This document shows positions 33,723 through 43,306 of a stretch of 64,000 bases of DNA, in pieces. How positions within the stretch are numbered: the first letter of the stretch is position 1; each line of letters begins with the position of its first letter. This DNA comes from Methylobacterium gossipiicola. GTDB taxonomy: Bacteria; Pseudomonadota; Alphaproteobacteria; Rhizobiales; Beijerinckiaceae. The notes below the pieces were generated by a model. The model was not told the DNA's origin and did no database searches. It saw only the letters and a program-made list of their open reading frames with translations. The DNA is taken from the NCBI RefSeq assembly GCF_900113485.1, contig NZ_FOPM01000020.1, forward strand, positions 1 through 64,000. Reading direction: 5' to 3'. Both the position numbers and the translations under genes were made by a program.

Positions 33723-36431
33723 TTGCAGGATACGAACGCCCGAACCGCGCAGCGCCCCACGTCGCGGGACATCCGTCGCAGGCCCGGCGCGAGGCGCCTC
33801 GCTCGCCTGGCGTTGGCGGGCTGGCTCGGCCTCGGCCTGCTCGCCGGTGGCACGCATGGCGGGGAGGCGGCCTCGACGGCTCAGGCCACCCCACCCACGG
33901 CGCCCGGGGCACCACCGGCCCCCGCGCCCGCCGGACAGCCGGGCGCTCCCCCCGCCGCTCAACCGGCGGCACCCGGGACTCAGCCGGCCGCCCAGCCCGC
34001 GCCCGCCAAGCCACCGGCGCCCAAACCCGTCTCCGAGGAGATCAAGACGGTCCGCGAGACCCTCGACAAGGCGAAGGACGAGCTCGAACAGCGCGAAAAG
34101 ATCCTGTCCGGCCAGAAGGTCGGCAGCGGCGATCTCACCCGTGCCCGCGATGGCGTCGACGGCATCGCGGACCGCATCCGGCACGTCATCGAGGTGACGA
34201 CGCCGCGCCTGGAGGCGGCGCGTGAACGCCTGACCCAGCTCGGCCCCAAACCCAAGGAGGGTCCGGAGGGCGAGGATGTCGCCCGCGAGCGGACGGAGCG
34301 TGAGCAGGCCGTCGCCGAGATCGACGAGACCCAGCGCCTGGCGAAATCCCTCCTCGTGCAGAGCGACCAGATCATCGATCAGGTGACGAACCGGCGTCGC
34401 GCCGCCTTCACGCGCGACCTGTTCGAGCGCTCGACGGCCCTCGTCAGCCCGAGCCTGTGGATGAAGATCGCGGCCGACGTGCCGCGCGATGTCCGCGCCC
34501 TCCAGAACGCCATCTCGGACACCGCGGAACTCTTCGCCCGCAACGGCACCATCGGCAACCTGATCCTCCTCGGCGTCGCCTTCGGCATCTCCATCGCCCT
34601 GTATTTCGGACGCCGGAACATCGCGCCGCGCCTCGGGCGGCGCGACGGCAAGGCCGTCGATCCCTCGCAGCGCAAGAAGCTCCTCGCCGCCTGGCGGGTC
34701 TTCCTCCTCGGCACCGTTCCGGCGGTGCTGGGCAGCTATGCCGTCTACTACGCCCTCGACGCCACGGATCTCCTGCCCCTGCGGCTCCTGCCGGTGGCCG
34801 CCGCCATCCTGGGCGGCCTGGCGTTCATCGCCTTCGTCGAGGCCCTGTCCGACGCCCTCCTGTCGCCCGACAAGCCGTCCTGGCGGATGACGGCAATGAC
34901 CGATGCCGCCGCCTCCCGCATCGTCACCTTGGCGGTGAGCATCGCGGTGGTGATCACGGTGGTGAAATCCATCGAGGCCCTCAACTCGGCGATCTCGGCG
35001 GCCCTGCCGATCTCTATCGCCACGCGCGGGATCGGCGCCCTCGCCATGTCCCTCATCCTCGCCATCGGCTTGCATCGCTTCGCCGACACGGCGGAGAAGG
35101 AGGAGGCCTGCTTCGGCCCCTACGTGGCACCCGAGGCCACGACGGGCATCGGCGGACCGGCCCGCCTCCTCGGCTGGGCCGCCGTGGTGGTCATCGCCGC
35201 GGCGGCGCTGGTCGGCTACGTGGCGTTCGCGACCTTCCTCATCGACCAGCTTGTCTGGACTGCGAGCCTGTTCGTCCTCCTGTTCCTGTTCATCAACAGC
35301 GCCGACACCTTCATCGGCGGAACCCTACGCGACGACACCAAGATCGCCACGGCGCTCCAGGCCAATACCGGCCTGCGCAAGCGGTCCTTGAACCAGATCG
35401 CCGTCCTGGCCTCGGGCTTTGCCCGCGTGGTCCTCATCCTGGTTGCGGCGCTTCTGGCGCTCGCGCCGTGGGGCCTCGATTCAACCGACGTGTTCACCTC
35501 GGTGCGTTCCGCCTTCTTCGGGTTCAAGGTCGGCGACGTCACCATCTCGCTCTCGACCATCGCGCTGGCCATCGGTCTCCTCGTGCTCGGCATGGCGATC
35601 ACGCGGGCGATTCAGCGTTGGCTGGAGAACACCTACCTGCCGGCCACCGACCTCGATGCGGGCCTGCGCAACTCCATCTCGACCATCGCGGGCTATTGCG
35701 GGTTCCTCCTCACCCTCGCCCTGTCGTTCTCGTATCTGGGCCTGAGCCTGGAAAAGCTCACCATCGTGGCCGGCGCCCTGTCGGTGGGTATCGGTTTCGG
35801 CCTGCAATCCATCGTCAACAACTTCGTCTCGGGGCTGCTCCTCCTGTGGGAGCGTCCGATCCGGGTCGGCGATCAGGTGCTCATCGGCGACAGCGAGGGC
35901 ATCGTGAAGCGCATCTCCGTGCGCTCCACGGAGATCCAGACCTTTGACCGTTCGGCCGTCATCGTCCCGAACTCGAACCTGATCTCCGGCATCGTGAAGA
36001 ACCGGGTCCGGGGCGACCGCACCGGCCGGGTCTCCATCACCGTCAACGTCCTGCGCAATCAGGATCCCGTACGCGCCGCCGAGATGCTGGTGGCCTGTGC
36101 CAACGCCCACCCCGACGTCCTCAAGGAGCCCGCCCCCCGGGTGGTGTTCCGCAAGATCGGCGATCCGTTCCTCGAATTCGAACTCATCGCCATGATCGTC
36201 GACGTAAGTTTGGGCCTGAAGGTTCAGAACGATTTGAACTTTGCCGTGTTCAAGGCCTTGTCAGAGGTCGGAATGATTCCCGCCATGGGACCGGCGTCGA
36301 GCAACGTCGTCGTCCAGGGGCTGGAGCCGTTCCAGGAGGCCATGGGCCGGATCGCCGCGACGTTCGTGGAGCCAAAGGGGGATGCCGGCGGTTTGTCCGG
36401 TCGGACGGCCAGCGAGATGCCGAAGGGGTGA
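33723..36431 (+). CDS. Large mechanosensitive ion channel, MscS family with DUF3772
   Basis: The ~902-residue protein releases ions during osmotic downshock. It has a signal peptide (ARLALAGWLGLGLLAGG) and a Pro/Ala-rich stretch. A helical periplasmic DUF3772-like region comes next (KTVRETLDKAKDELEQREK). About ten membrane helices lead to the C-terminal MscS domain, with the pore and hinge signature GIGFGLQSIVNNFVSG and the following WERPIRVGDQV. The start is inferred: TTG 33723 has AAGGACGG seven bases before it; GTG at 33672 or 33531 would add unlikely residues. A CAP-domain lipoprotein gene follows directly. Confidence 0.88.
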   Translation: MQDTNARTAQRPTSRDIRRRPGARRLARLALAGWLGLGLLAGGTHGGEAASTAQATPPTAPGAPPAPAPAGQPGAPPAAQPAAPGTQPAAQPAPAKPPAPKPVSEEIKTVRETLDKAKDELEQREKILSGQKVGSGDLTRARDGVDGIADRIRHVIEVTTPRLEAARERLTQLGPKPKEGPEGEDVARERTEREQAVAEIDETQRLAKSLLVQSDQIIDQVTNRRRAAFTRDLFERSTALVSPSLWMKIAADVPRDVRALQNAISDTAELFARNGTIGNLILLGVAFGISIALYFGRRNIAPRLGRRDGKAVDPSQRKKLLAAWRVFLLGTVPAVLGSYAVYYALDATDLLPLRLLPVAAAILGGLAFIAFVEALSDALLSPDKPSWRMTAMTDAAASRIVTLAVSIAVVITVVKSIEALNSAISAALPISIATRGIGALAMSLILAIGLHRFADTAEKEEACFGPYVAPEATTGIGGPARLLGWAAVVVIAAAALVGYVAFATFLIDQLVWTASLFVLLFLFINSADTFIGGTLRDDTKIATALQANTGLRKRSLNQIAVLASGFARVVLILVAALLALAPWGLDSTDVFTSVRSAFFGFKVGDVTISLSTIALAIGLLVLGMAITRAIQRWLENTYLPATDLDAGLRNSISTIAGYCGFLLTLALSFSYLGLSLEKLTIVAGALSVGIGFGLQSIVNNFVSGLLLLWERPIRVGDQVLIGDSEGIVKRISVRSTEIQTFDRSAVIVPNSNLISGIVKNRVRGDRTGRVSITVNVLRNQDPVRAAEMLVACANAHPDVLKEPAPRVVFRKIGDPFLEFELIAMIVDVSLGLKVQNDLNFAVFKALSEVGMIPAMGPASSNVVVQGLEPFQEAMGRIAATFVEPKGDAGGLSGRTASEMPKG

Positions 36432-36450
36432 GCGGGTGAGGGGACATCGA

Positions 36451-36969
36451 GTGATCCACGGATGGTCGGGCGTGCGCGGGACCGGCGTCCTCCTGGCCGG
36501 CATTCTGGCGCTCGGTGGCTGCGCCACGCAGCCTCCCCTGGAGACCACCGCCGCCGCGACCCTGCCGAGCCTGTACTGGCCGATGACCACGGCGACGGCG
36601 CAGGTGGATGCAGCCACCGCCCGCGACATGATCTCGGCCTATCGCGCCCGCTCGGGCCTCGCACCCCTGCGCCTCGATCCCGAACTCCAGAAGCTCGCCG
36701 AAGCGGAAGCGGCCGCCATGGCGACCGCCGACCGGCCGAGCAAGGCCCAGACCGTACGGGTCGCCATGGAACGCCTCGGTCATCCGTCGGCGGGCGCCAA
36801 CCTCTCGGCCGGCTACCACACCCTGGCCGAAGCCTTCTCGGGCTGGCGCGAGAGTCCGGCCCACAACGCCGTGATGCTGGCGCCCGACGCCACCCGCATG
36901 GGCATCGCCACGGCCTACGCGCCGAACTCGAAATATCGGGTCTACTGGGCGCTTCTGGTCTCGAGATAA
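36451..36969 (+). CDS. Lipoprotein with CAP (SCP-like) domain
   Basis: The 172-residue precursor has a lipoprotein signal ending in LALGGC (Cys near residue 24). A CAP/SCP-like domain covers about residues 45-170, with ATARDMISAYRARSGLAPLRLDP and the His/Glu region AGYHTLAEAFSGWRESPAHNAVMLAP. Bacterial CAP proteins are envelope proteins of mostly unknown action. GTG 36451 has GAGGGG before it; GTG 36436 is possible. It begins 19 bases after the MscS-type gene and probably shares its transcript. Confidence 0.82.
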   Translation: MIHGWSGVRGTGVLLAGILALGGCATQPPLETTAAATLPSLYWPMTTATAQVDAATARDMISAYRARSGLAPLRLDPELQKLAEAEAAAMATADRPSKAQTVRVAMERLGHPSAGANLSAGYHTLAEAFSGWRESPAHNAVMLAPDATRMGIATAYAPNSKYRVYWALLVSR

Positions 36970-36974
36970 GCGCG

Positions 36975-36999
36975 GCGCCCGGGGGCTTTCTCCGGGCGC
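36975..36999. terminator. Bidirectional hairpin between the CAP and MAPEG genes
   Basis: An 8-bp GC stem (36975-36982 with 36992-36999) with a 9-base loop containing CTTTC fills the 39-bp space between two convergent genes. It could end both transcripts. Confidence 0.55.
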
Positions 37000-37008
37000 A
37001 CGCGGCCG

Positions 37009-37419
37009 TCAGTACGGCAGGATCTTGATGAAAAGGCCCCACAGGACGAACAGGATGCCGACAATGGACACGCCCCAGACGATGGAGCGGACCTTGGGCA
37101 CACCGAAGCCGTAGACCGGCAGGTAGACGAGACGCCCGAAGAAATAGAGGTAAGCGCCCAGCACCACCGCCGTGTTGTGGCGCCCCACGGCGACGCAGGC
37201 GAGCACCAGGGCAGCAAAGATCGGGAACGTCTCGAAGAAGTTCTTCGACGCCTTCTCGAGGCGGGCGGCGGCGCCCGTCACCTCCGGGGTTTGGCCCTCG
37301 CGGTTGCCCGACGCCCAGGCGAATCCGCCACGCTGCTGCAGGCCGCTGGCGGACGCCGCGATGATGTGCACCAGACCGAGGAAGCAGGACCAGGCGAGGA
37401 GGCGGATTTCGACGGGCAT
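37009..37419 (-). CDS. MAPEG family membrane protein
   Basis: The 136-residue protein has four hydrophobic segments and the MAPEG pattern. It starts MPVEIRLLAWSCFLGLVHI. The ARLEKASKNFFETFPIFAALVLA segment carries the family's conserved N and E residues, and YLYFFGRLVYLPVYGFGV follows. Members related to microsomal glutathione transferases act on lipophilic or oxidised compounds; no substrate can be assigned here. ATG 37419 begins at the first membrane helix; the upstream frame is not protein-like. Confidence 0.87.
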   Translation of the reverse strand: MPVEIRLLAWSCFLGLVHIIAASASGLQQRGGFAWASGNREGQTPEVTGAAARLEKASKNFFETFPIFAALVLACVAVGRHNTAVVLGAYLYFFGRLVYLPVYGFGVPKVRSIVWGVSIVGILFVLWGLFIKILPY

Positions 37420-37613
37420 CTTCGGGGGTATCCCTTTGAGCGTTGAGAGACCGTACCTAGACCATTGCGCGCGGAAGGGGCACCCGATGGTGCGAAACGT
37501 GAAACCGCCCGTGACTTGAGGCGGAACCCTCCGTATGAGACGCCTGCGCGGGCACCGGCCCAAACGGTCGCCTGCACCGACCCGACGGGGCCAAGGATAG
37601 AGTCTTTATTGCG

Positions 37614-40262
37614 ATGAGCGGCGTCAACGAGATCCGGTCGACCTTCCTCGACTACTTCGCCCGTGCCGGCCACGAGGTGGTTCCGTCCTCGTCGCTGGTG
37701 CCGCGCAACGACCCGACCTTGATGTTCACCAATGCCGGCATGGTGCAGTTCAAGAACGTCTTCACCGGAGTCGAGAAGCGCGCCTACGACCGCGCCGCGA
37801 CGGCGCAGAAATGCGTTCGCGCCGGTGGCAAGCACAACGACCTCGACAATGTCGGGTACACGGCGCGCCACCATACCTTCTTCGAAATGCTGGGGAATTT
37901 TTCCTTCGGCGACTATTTCAAGCCGCAGGCCATCGAGCTCGCCTGGACGCTGATCACCAAGGAATTTGGCCTGTCGAAGGACCGCTTGCTGGTCACGGTC
38001 TACGCCGACGACGATGAGGCCGCCGGCCTGTGGCGCAAGATCGCCGGCTTCTCGGACGACCGGATCATCCGCATCGGCACCTCGGACAATTTCTGGCAGA
38101 TGGGTGACACCGGCCCGTGCGGCCCGTGCTCGGAGATCTTCATCGATCAGGGCCCCGGGCTCCAGGGCGGGCCCCCCGGCTCCCCGGACGAGGACGGCGA
38201 CCGCTTCCTCGAATTCTGGAACCTCGTGTTCATGCAGTACGAGCAGGTCGAGCCGGGCAACCGCCTCGCCCTGCCGCGCCCGAGCATCGACACCGGCATG
38301 GGCCTCGAACGCATGGCCGCCATCCTGCAAGGGGTGACGAGCAACTACGACACCGACCTGTTCCGCGCCCTCATCGACGCCGTGAGCCACGCCGTCGGGC
38401 GCCCGCCCGAACCCGCGACCCGCGCTTCCTACCGGGTGATCGCCGATCACCTGCGCGCTTCATCCTTCCTCGTCGCCGACGGCGTGCTGCCGGGCAACGA
38501 GGGCCGGGGCTACGTCCTGCGCCGGATCATGCGCCGGGCCATGCGCCACCTCGAACTCCTCGGCTCGCGCGAACCGGTGATGTTCCGCCTCGTGCCGACC
38601 CTGGTGCGCGAGATGGGGCAGGCCTATCCCGAACTCGGTCGCGCCGAGGGCCTCATCGCCGAGACCCTGCGGCTGGAGGAGACCCGGTTCCGCCGCACCC
38701 TGGAGCGCGGCCTCGCCATCCTGGATGCCGAGACCCGCGATCTCGCCCAGGGTCAGAACCTCTCCGGCGAGACCGCCTTCACCCTCTACGACACCTACGG
38801 CTTCCCCCTCGACCTGACGCAGGACGCCTTGAAGGCCCGCGGCATCGGCGTCGACACCGAGGCGTTCGGGGCCGCCATGGAGCGCCAGCGCAAGGCGGCC
38901 CGGGCCGCCTGGACGGGCTCGGGCGAGGCCGCCACCGAAACCGTGTGGTACGGGCTCAAGGAGCGTACCGGCGCCACGGAATTCCTGGGCTACGAGACCG
39001 AGTCCGCCGAGGGCATCGTGACGGCGCTTCTTCGCGACGGCGCCGAGGTCGAGGCCATCGAGGCGGGGCAGACCGGCCTGGTGCTCGTCAACCAGACGCC
39101 GTTCTATGCCGAATCCGGCGGTCAGGTCGGCGACACCGGCACGCTCGCCGCCTCCGGCCTTAAGGCGCGGGTGACCGCCACGGAGAAGAAGCTCGGCGAC
39201 CTCTTCGTCCACCACGTCACCGTGGACGAGGGCCGGCTCGCCGTGAACCAGGCCGTGGAACTCGCCGTCACGGGCGAGCGCCGCGCCGCCATCCGGGCCA
39301 ATCATTCGGCGACCCACCTTCTGCACGAGGCCCTGCGTCAGGTGCTCGGCGACCACGTCGCCCAGAAGGGCTCGCTGGTCTCGGCCGAGCGCCTGCGCTT
39401 CGACTTCAGCCATCCGAAGCCCCTCGACGAAGCCGAGATCCGCGCCGTGGAGGACATCGCCAACGCGGTCCTCCTTCAGAACACCCCCGTGGTGACGAAG
39501 CTCATGGCCCAGGACGAGGCCGTGGCCTCGGGCGCCCGCGCCCTGTTCGGAGAGAAGTACGGCGACGAGGTCCGCGTCGTGTCCATGGGTCCGCCCGGCG
39601 AGAACGGAAAAGCATTCTCGGTGGAGCTCTGCGGCGGCACCCATGCGGCGCGCACGGGCGAGATCGGGCAGGTCTCCGTGGTGGCCGAGAGCGCGGTGGG
39701 CGCCGGCGTCCGCCGCATCGAGGCCCTGACGGCGGGGGCCGCCCGGCGGTATCGCGCCGAAGAGGCCAAGACCCTGGCGCAGATCGCCGGCCTCCTGAAA
39801 TCCGCCACCGCCGACGTGCCCGACCGCCTCGCGGCCCTGATCGAGGATCGCCGTCGTCTGGAGCGCGAACTCACGGACGCGCGCAAGAAACTCGCCATGG
39901 GCGGTGCCGGGTCGGGCGGTGACGAGATCGCAGAGCTCGGCGGCGTGAAGCTCCTGGCCCGCGTGGTCGAGGGCGTCGAGATGCGCGATCTCAAGTCCCT
40001 CGCCGACGAGGGAAAGAACCGGATCGGCTCCGGCATCGTCGCCCTCGTGGGCGTCGCGCCTGACGGGAAGGCCGGTCTCGTCGTTGGCGTCACCGCCGAT
40101 CTCACGGACCGCTTCGATGCCGTCGCCCTGGTGCGGGCGGGCGCGGGTCATCTCGGTGGCAAGGGCGGCGGCGGCCGCCGCGACATGGCCCAAGCCGGTG
40201 GGCCGGAAGGGGCGGGGGCGCAAGCGGCCCTCGATGCGATCCGGGCGACCGTGGCCGGCTGA
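37614..40262 (+). CDS. alaS: Alanyl-tRNA synthetase
   Basis: AlaS charges tRNA-Ala, whose genes are found at 45955 and 46082 in this window. The 882-residue length is normal. The catalytic domain begins [20 protein letters not shown] and holds [13 protein letters not shown]. The editing domain has the zinc motif [12 protein letters not shown] (HxxxH near residue 563) and [13 protein letters not shown]. The C-Ala domain ends with [24 protein letters not shown] 37614 fits the family start. The gene converges with an SDR gene across a shared hairpin. Confidence 0.98.
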   Translation: MSGVNEIRSTFLDYFARAGHEVVPSSSLVPRNDPTLMFTNAGMVQFKNVFTGVEKRAYDRAATAQKCVRAGGKHNDLDNVGYTARHHTFFEMLGNFSFGDYFKPQAIELAWTLITKEFGLSKDRLLVTVYADDDEAAGLWRKIAGFSDDRIIRIGTSDNFWQMGDTGPCGPCSEIFIDQGPGLQGGPPGSPDEDGDRFLEFWNLVFMQYEQVEPGNRLALPRPSIDTGMGLERMAAILQGVTSNYDTDLFRALIDAVSHAVGRPPEPATRASYRVIADHLRASSFLVADGVLPGNEGRGYVLRRIMRRAMRHLELLGSREPVMFRLVPTLVREMGQAYPELGRAEGLIAETLRLEETRFRRTLERGLAILDAETRDLAQGQNLSGETAFTLYDTYGFPLDLTQDALKARGIGVDTEAFGAAMERQRKAARAAWTGSGEAATETVWYGLKERTGATEFLGYETESAEGIVTALLRDGAEVEAIEAGQTGLVLVNQTPFYAESGGQVGDTGTLAASGLKARVTATEKKLGDLFVHHVTVDEGRLAVNQAVELAVTGERRAAIRANHSATHLLHEALRQVLGDHVAQKGSLVSAERLRFDFSHPKPLDEAEIRAVEDIANAVLLQNTPVVTKLMAQDEAVASGARALFGEKYGDEVRVVSMGPPGENGKAFSVELCGGTHAARTGEIGQVSVVAESAVGAGVRRIEALTAGAARRYRAEEAKTLAQIAGLLKSATADVPDRLAALIEDRRRLERELTDARKKLAMGGAGSGGDEIAELGGVKLLARVVEGVEMRDLKSLADEGKNRIGSGIVALVGVAPDGKAGLVVGVTADLTDRFDAVALVRAGAGHLGGKGGGGRRDMAQAGGPEGAGAQAALDAIRATVAG

Positions 40263-40269
40263 AAGCCGA

Positions 40270-40293
40270 GGCGTCGCCTAACCGGGCGACGCC
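40270..40293. terminator. Bidirectional hairpin between alaS and the SDR gene
   Basis: A perfect 9-bp stem (40270-40278 with 40285-40293) with a 6-base loop lies 8 bases after the alaS stop. It overlaps the last codons of the opposing SDR gene and may stop both transcripts. Confidence 0.6.
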
Positions 40294-41054
40294 GCCGATC
40301 CGGCGAGCAGGCCGCCGTCGATGGTGAGTTCCGCCCCGGTAACGTAGGCGGCCTCATCGGAAGCCAGCATGACGGCCAAAGCCGCGACCTCTTCGGGACG
40401 GCCGAAGCGCCGCAGGGGCGTGTCGGCCACGAGGGCGTCCATCCGCGCCTGCCGGTCCGGCCCGGTTCCGAGCATCGGCTCCCACATGGGAGTGAGGATG
40501 GCGGCGGGGTGGATCGAATTGCAGCGAATCGCCCATCCCTGCTGGGCGCAGTAGAGCGCCACGGTCTTGGTGTGGTTGCGGATCGCCGCCTTCGACGAGG
40601 CATAGGCCGAGGCCCCCGGAATGCCGACGAGGCCCGAGCGCGACGAGATGTTGACGATCGACCCCGTGCCCCGCGTCTTCATCGCCCGGATGGCGTAGCG
40701 GCAGCCAAGGAAGGTGCCGTCGAGGTTGACGGCATGAACCACACGCCAATCCGCGAGCGACGCGTGCTCCGGATCGTGCGCGACGATCCCGTCCTCGAAG
40801 CCCGTGACGCCGGCATTGTTCACCAGCACGTCGAGGGTCGGAACCGCCACCGCGAGGGCGTCCCAATCCGCCTCCCTGCTGACATCAAGGGGCAGGGCTT
40901 CGCAGCCGATGGCGATCGCCGTTTGCGATACCGCCGCACCGTCCTTGTCCGTCGCGACGACGCGGGCGCCCTCGCGATGAAAAGCCTCGGCGATGGCGCG
41001 GCCGATGCCACGCGCCGCTCCGGTGACGACGCAGGTCTTTCCCGACAGCCTCAA
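40278..41054 (-). CDS. Short-chain dehydrogenase/reductase
   Basis: The 258-residue protein is a classical SDR with the NAD(P)-binding [10 protein letters not shown], the structural NNAG, and the catalytic Ser with YASSK. Substrate unknown; an Asp in VVATDKDG after the second strand suggests NAD preference. The start appears to be TTG 41054, whose last bases overlap the TGA of the upstream DUF2147 gene (TTGA); GGAAG lies eight bases before it, and the protein then begins [12 protein letters not shown] as expected. GTG 41069 is an alternative. Translational coupling to the exported DUF2147 protein is likely. Confidence 0.9.
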   Translation of the reverse strand: MRLSGKTCVVTGAARGIGRAIAEAFHREGARVVATDKDGAAVSQTAIAIGCEALPLDVSREADWDALAVAVPTLDVLVNNAGVTGFEDGIVAHDPEHASLADWRVVHAVNLDGTFLGCRYAIRAMKTRGTGSIVNISSRSGLVGIPGASAYASSKAAIRNHTKTVALYCAQQGWAIRCNSIHPAAILTPMWEPMLGTGPDRQARMDALVADTPLRRFGRPEEVAALAVMLASDEAAYVTGAELTIDGGLLAGSAASPG

Positions 41055-41473
41055 TTCACTCGCTTCCACGTCTGGGTTTTGCAGAACACACTCATGACGC
41101 AGCCCGAGACCTCGACGGTGTTCGGACCCTTGGGGACCATGGAACCCGCGTAGGTCTTGCCGTCCTTCGGGTTGTACAGCGTGCCCTCGAAACCGTCGCC
41201 CTTGGGCCGGTTGGCGTTCATGATCTGCACGCCGACGAGCTTGCGGCCCTTGAGCGAGGCATCGGGATTCTGAGTGTCGAGGCCGGGGCCGGACACGCTC
41301 GCCAGGGTGCCGCAATAGCCGGCGCCGCAGCGGGCGATGCGGACCTTGGAATCACCGGTCTCGGTGAGCCAGAGGCCGGTGGGATCGCCCGCGTTCTGGG
41401 CGGATGCCGGGCCCGCCAGGGCGAGGATAAGGCTTCCCAGGGCAGCGCAGGCCAGCCGGTTCGTCATGGTCAT
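41051..41473 (-). CDS. Exported DUF2147 family protein
   Basis: The 140-residue precursor has a signal peptide (LACAALGSLILALAGPASAQ). The DUF2147 domain follows with DPTGLWLTETGDSKVRI, the Cys pair in CGAGYCGTL, GRKLVGVQIM and GTLYNPKDGKTYAG. The final part SGCVMSVFCKTQTW may contain a second disulfide. The family is periplasmic and of unknown function. AGGAG lies ten bases before ATG 41473; ATG 41467 is also in frame. It overlaps the next gene by the TTGA junction. Confidence 0.87.
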   Translation of the reverse strand: MTMTNRLACAALGSLILALAGPASAQNAGDPTGLWLTETGDSKVRIARCGAGYCGTLASVSGPGLDTQNPDASLKGRKLVGVQIMNANRPKGDGFEGTLYNPKDGKTYAGSMVPKGPNTVEVSGCVMSVFCKTQTWKRVN

Positions 41474-41594
41474 CGTCCACTGTCTCCTGAGGGCGCGCCC
41501 CGCGCGGTCGAGGGGCATAGCGTAGGGCCGGTCGCACGGGCAAGCATTCCGTCCTACGTGCCACCCGTCTTGCCTATGGAGGCTCGGCACAGCC

Positions 41595-41624
41595 TTGACA
41601 TCCCGGCCGGAACCCCGGCCTAGG
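41595..41624 (+). promoter_or_regulatory. Candidate housekeeping promoter of the rhamnose operon
   Basis: TTGACA (41595-41600), a perfect -35 box, is followed after 18 bases by CCTAGG (41619-41624), a moderate -10 match. It lies about 40 bases upstream of rfbC. The intervening sequence contains the self-complementary CCGGCCGG. Confidence 0.45.
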
Positions 41625-41662
41625 ACGGTTCTAATTCGAGATGTTGCGAGGATTGATCCACC

Positions 41663-42214
41663 ATGCGGGTGATCGAAACCGAGATCGCGGCGGTCAAGCG
41701 CGTCGTTCCGAACCGCTTCGGCGACGACCGGGGCTGGTTCTCCGAGACATTCCGGGTCGACACCCTGGCGGCCGGCGGCATCGACGTACCGTTCGTGCAG
41801 GACAACCAGTCCTTCTCTGCGCAGGCCGGCACAGTGCGCGGTCTGCATTTCCAGCTCGCACCCGCCGCGCAGGCGAAGCTTGTGCGGGTGCTCGCCGGCT
41901 CCATCCTTGATGTCGCCGTGGACCTGCGCCGCGACAGCCCGACTTTTGCACGCCACGTTGCCGTGACCCTCGATGCCAAGGGCGGCGAGCAGCTCTATGT
42001 TCCAGCGGGCTTCGCCCACGGCTTCTGCACCCTGGAGCCCGACACCATGGTGGCCTACAAGGTCAGCGCCTATTATAGCGCGGCCCATGACCGGAACCTA
42101 ATCTGGAACGATCCCGATCTGGCGATCGCCTGGCCGGTGGACGAGGCAGCGGCCGTCCTGTCGGACAAGGACCGCGCCGCCCCGCGCTTCGCCGATCTCG
42201 GCACCGTGTTCTGA
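41663..42214 (+). CDS. rfbC: dTDP-4-dehydrorhamnose 3,5-epimerase
   Basis: RfbC (RmlC) epimerises C3 and C5 of dTDP-4-keto-6-deoxyglucose, the third reaction of dTDP-L-rhamnose synthesis. The 183-residue protein shows the cupin-type barrel with DDRGWFSETFR, QDNQSFSAQAGTVRGLHFQ (catalytic His in GLHFQ), FARHVAVTL and the VPAGFAHGFCTLE segment. It opens the rfbCBDA operon; rfbB starts 33 bases later. Rhamnose from this pathway goes into LPS O-antigen or exopolysaccharide. Confidence 0.96.
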   Translation: MRVIETEIAAVKRVVPNRFGDDRGWFSETFRVDTLAAGGIDVPFVQDNQSFSAQAGTVRGLHFQLAPAAQAKLVRVLAGSILDVAVDLRRDSPTFARHVAVTLDAKGGEQLYVPAGFAHGFCTLEPDTMVAYKVSAYYSAAHDRNLIWNDPDLAIAWPVDEAAAVLSDKDRAAPRFADLGTVF

Positions 42215-42247
42215 CAACAAGACATCGACGCTGAGGAGACGACACGC

Positions 42248-43306
42248 ATGCGCATCCTAGTCACCGGCGGCTGCGGCTTCATCGGCTCCGCCCTCGTCCT
42301 GCACCTCGTTCAGGATCTCGGTCACGACGTCGTCACCCTCGACGCCCTGACCTACGCGGCCAACCCCGTCTCCCTGGCGCCCCTCGCGGACAACCCCCGG
42401 CATCGCCTCGTGGAAGCCGACATCTGCGACCCGAAGGCCGTTCACGCGCTCTACGCCGAGTTCCGGCCGGACGCGGTGATGCATCTCGCCGCCGAGAGCC
42501 ACGTCGATCGCTCCATCACCGATCCGGGCGCGTTCATCCGCACCAACGTGGTCGGCACCCAGGTGATGCTCGACGGCGCCCGTACCTACTGGGACGGGCT
42601 CGACGGCGCCGCCAAGGCCGCATTCCGCTTCCTTCACGTCTCCACCGACGAGGTCTACGGCTCCCTGCCGCCGGACGGTTTCTTCACGGAGGAGAGCCGC
42701 TACGATCCGCGCTCGCCCTATTCGGCTTCGAAGGCGGCCTCCGACCATCTGGCACGGGCCTGGCACGAGACCTACGGCCTGCCGGTGCTCATCACGAACT
42801 GCTCGAACAATTACGGGCCGCGGCACTTCCCGGAAAAACTCATCCCCTTGATGATTCTCAACGCCTTGGAGGGCAAGAACCTGCCCGTCTACGGCGACGG
42901 GCTCAACGAGCGCGACTGGATCCACGTCGAGGACCACGCCCGCGGCCTCGTCGCCGTGCTGGAGCGGGGGTGCCTCGGTGAGACCTACCTGCTCGGCGGG
43001 CGTTCCGTGCGCAACAACCTCGCGGTGGTGAAGGGGCTCTGCGCCGCCTTCGACCGCCTGCGCCCCGAGAATGCACCCCACGACCGCCTCATCACCTACG
43101 TGGCCGACCGCCCCGGCCACGACCGGCGCTACGCCATCGACCCGTCGAAGGCGGAGGCCGAGGTGAACTGGACGCCGACGAAGAACTTCGAGACGGCCCT
43201 GGAAGAGACCGTGCGGTGGTACCTCGACAACGAGGCGTGGTGGCGCCCCATCCGCGAGGGCCGCTACACCGGCGAACGCCTCGGCCTCGGCACGAAGGCC
43301 TCCTAA
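42248..43306 (+). CDS. rfbB: dTDP-glucose 4,6-dehydratase
   Basis: RfbB (RmlB) dehydrates dTDP-glucose to dTDP-4-keto-6-deoxyglucose, the second step. The 352-residue extended-SDR enzyme begins [17 protein letters not shown] with the NAD-binding GxxGxxG. It has the catalytic STDEVYGSL and [10 protein letters not shown] (YxxxK), and [17 protein letters not shown]. An AGGAG-type site precedes ATG 42248. The stop TAA is followed directly by the rfbD ATG. Confidence 0.97.
   Translation: MRILVTGGCGFIGSALVLHLVQDLGHDVVTLDALTYAANPVSLAPLADNPRHRLVEADICDPKAVHALYAEFRPDAVMHLAAESHVDRSITDPGAFIRTNVVGTQVMLDGARTYWDGLDGAAKAAFRFLHVSTDEVYGSLPPDGFFTEESRYDPRSPYSASKAASDHLARAWHETYGLPVLITNCSNNYGPRHFPEKLIPLMILNALEGKNLPVYGDGLNERDWIHVEDHARGLVAVLERGCLGETYLLGGRSVRNNLAVVKGLCAAFDRLRPENAPHDRLITYVADRPGHDRRYAIDPSKAEAEVNWTPTKNFETALEETVRWYLDNEAWWRPIREGRYTGERLGLGTKAS

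Noticed and set aside
38460..40223. Nearly 600-codon open frame antisense to alaS
   Set aside because: It mirrors the alaS codon pattern and has no recognisable domain or ribosome site.
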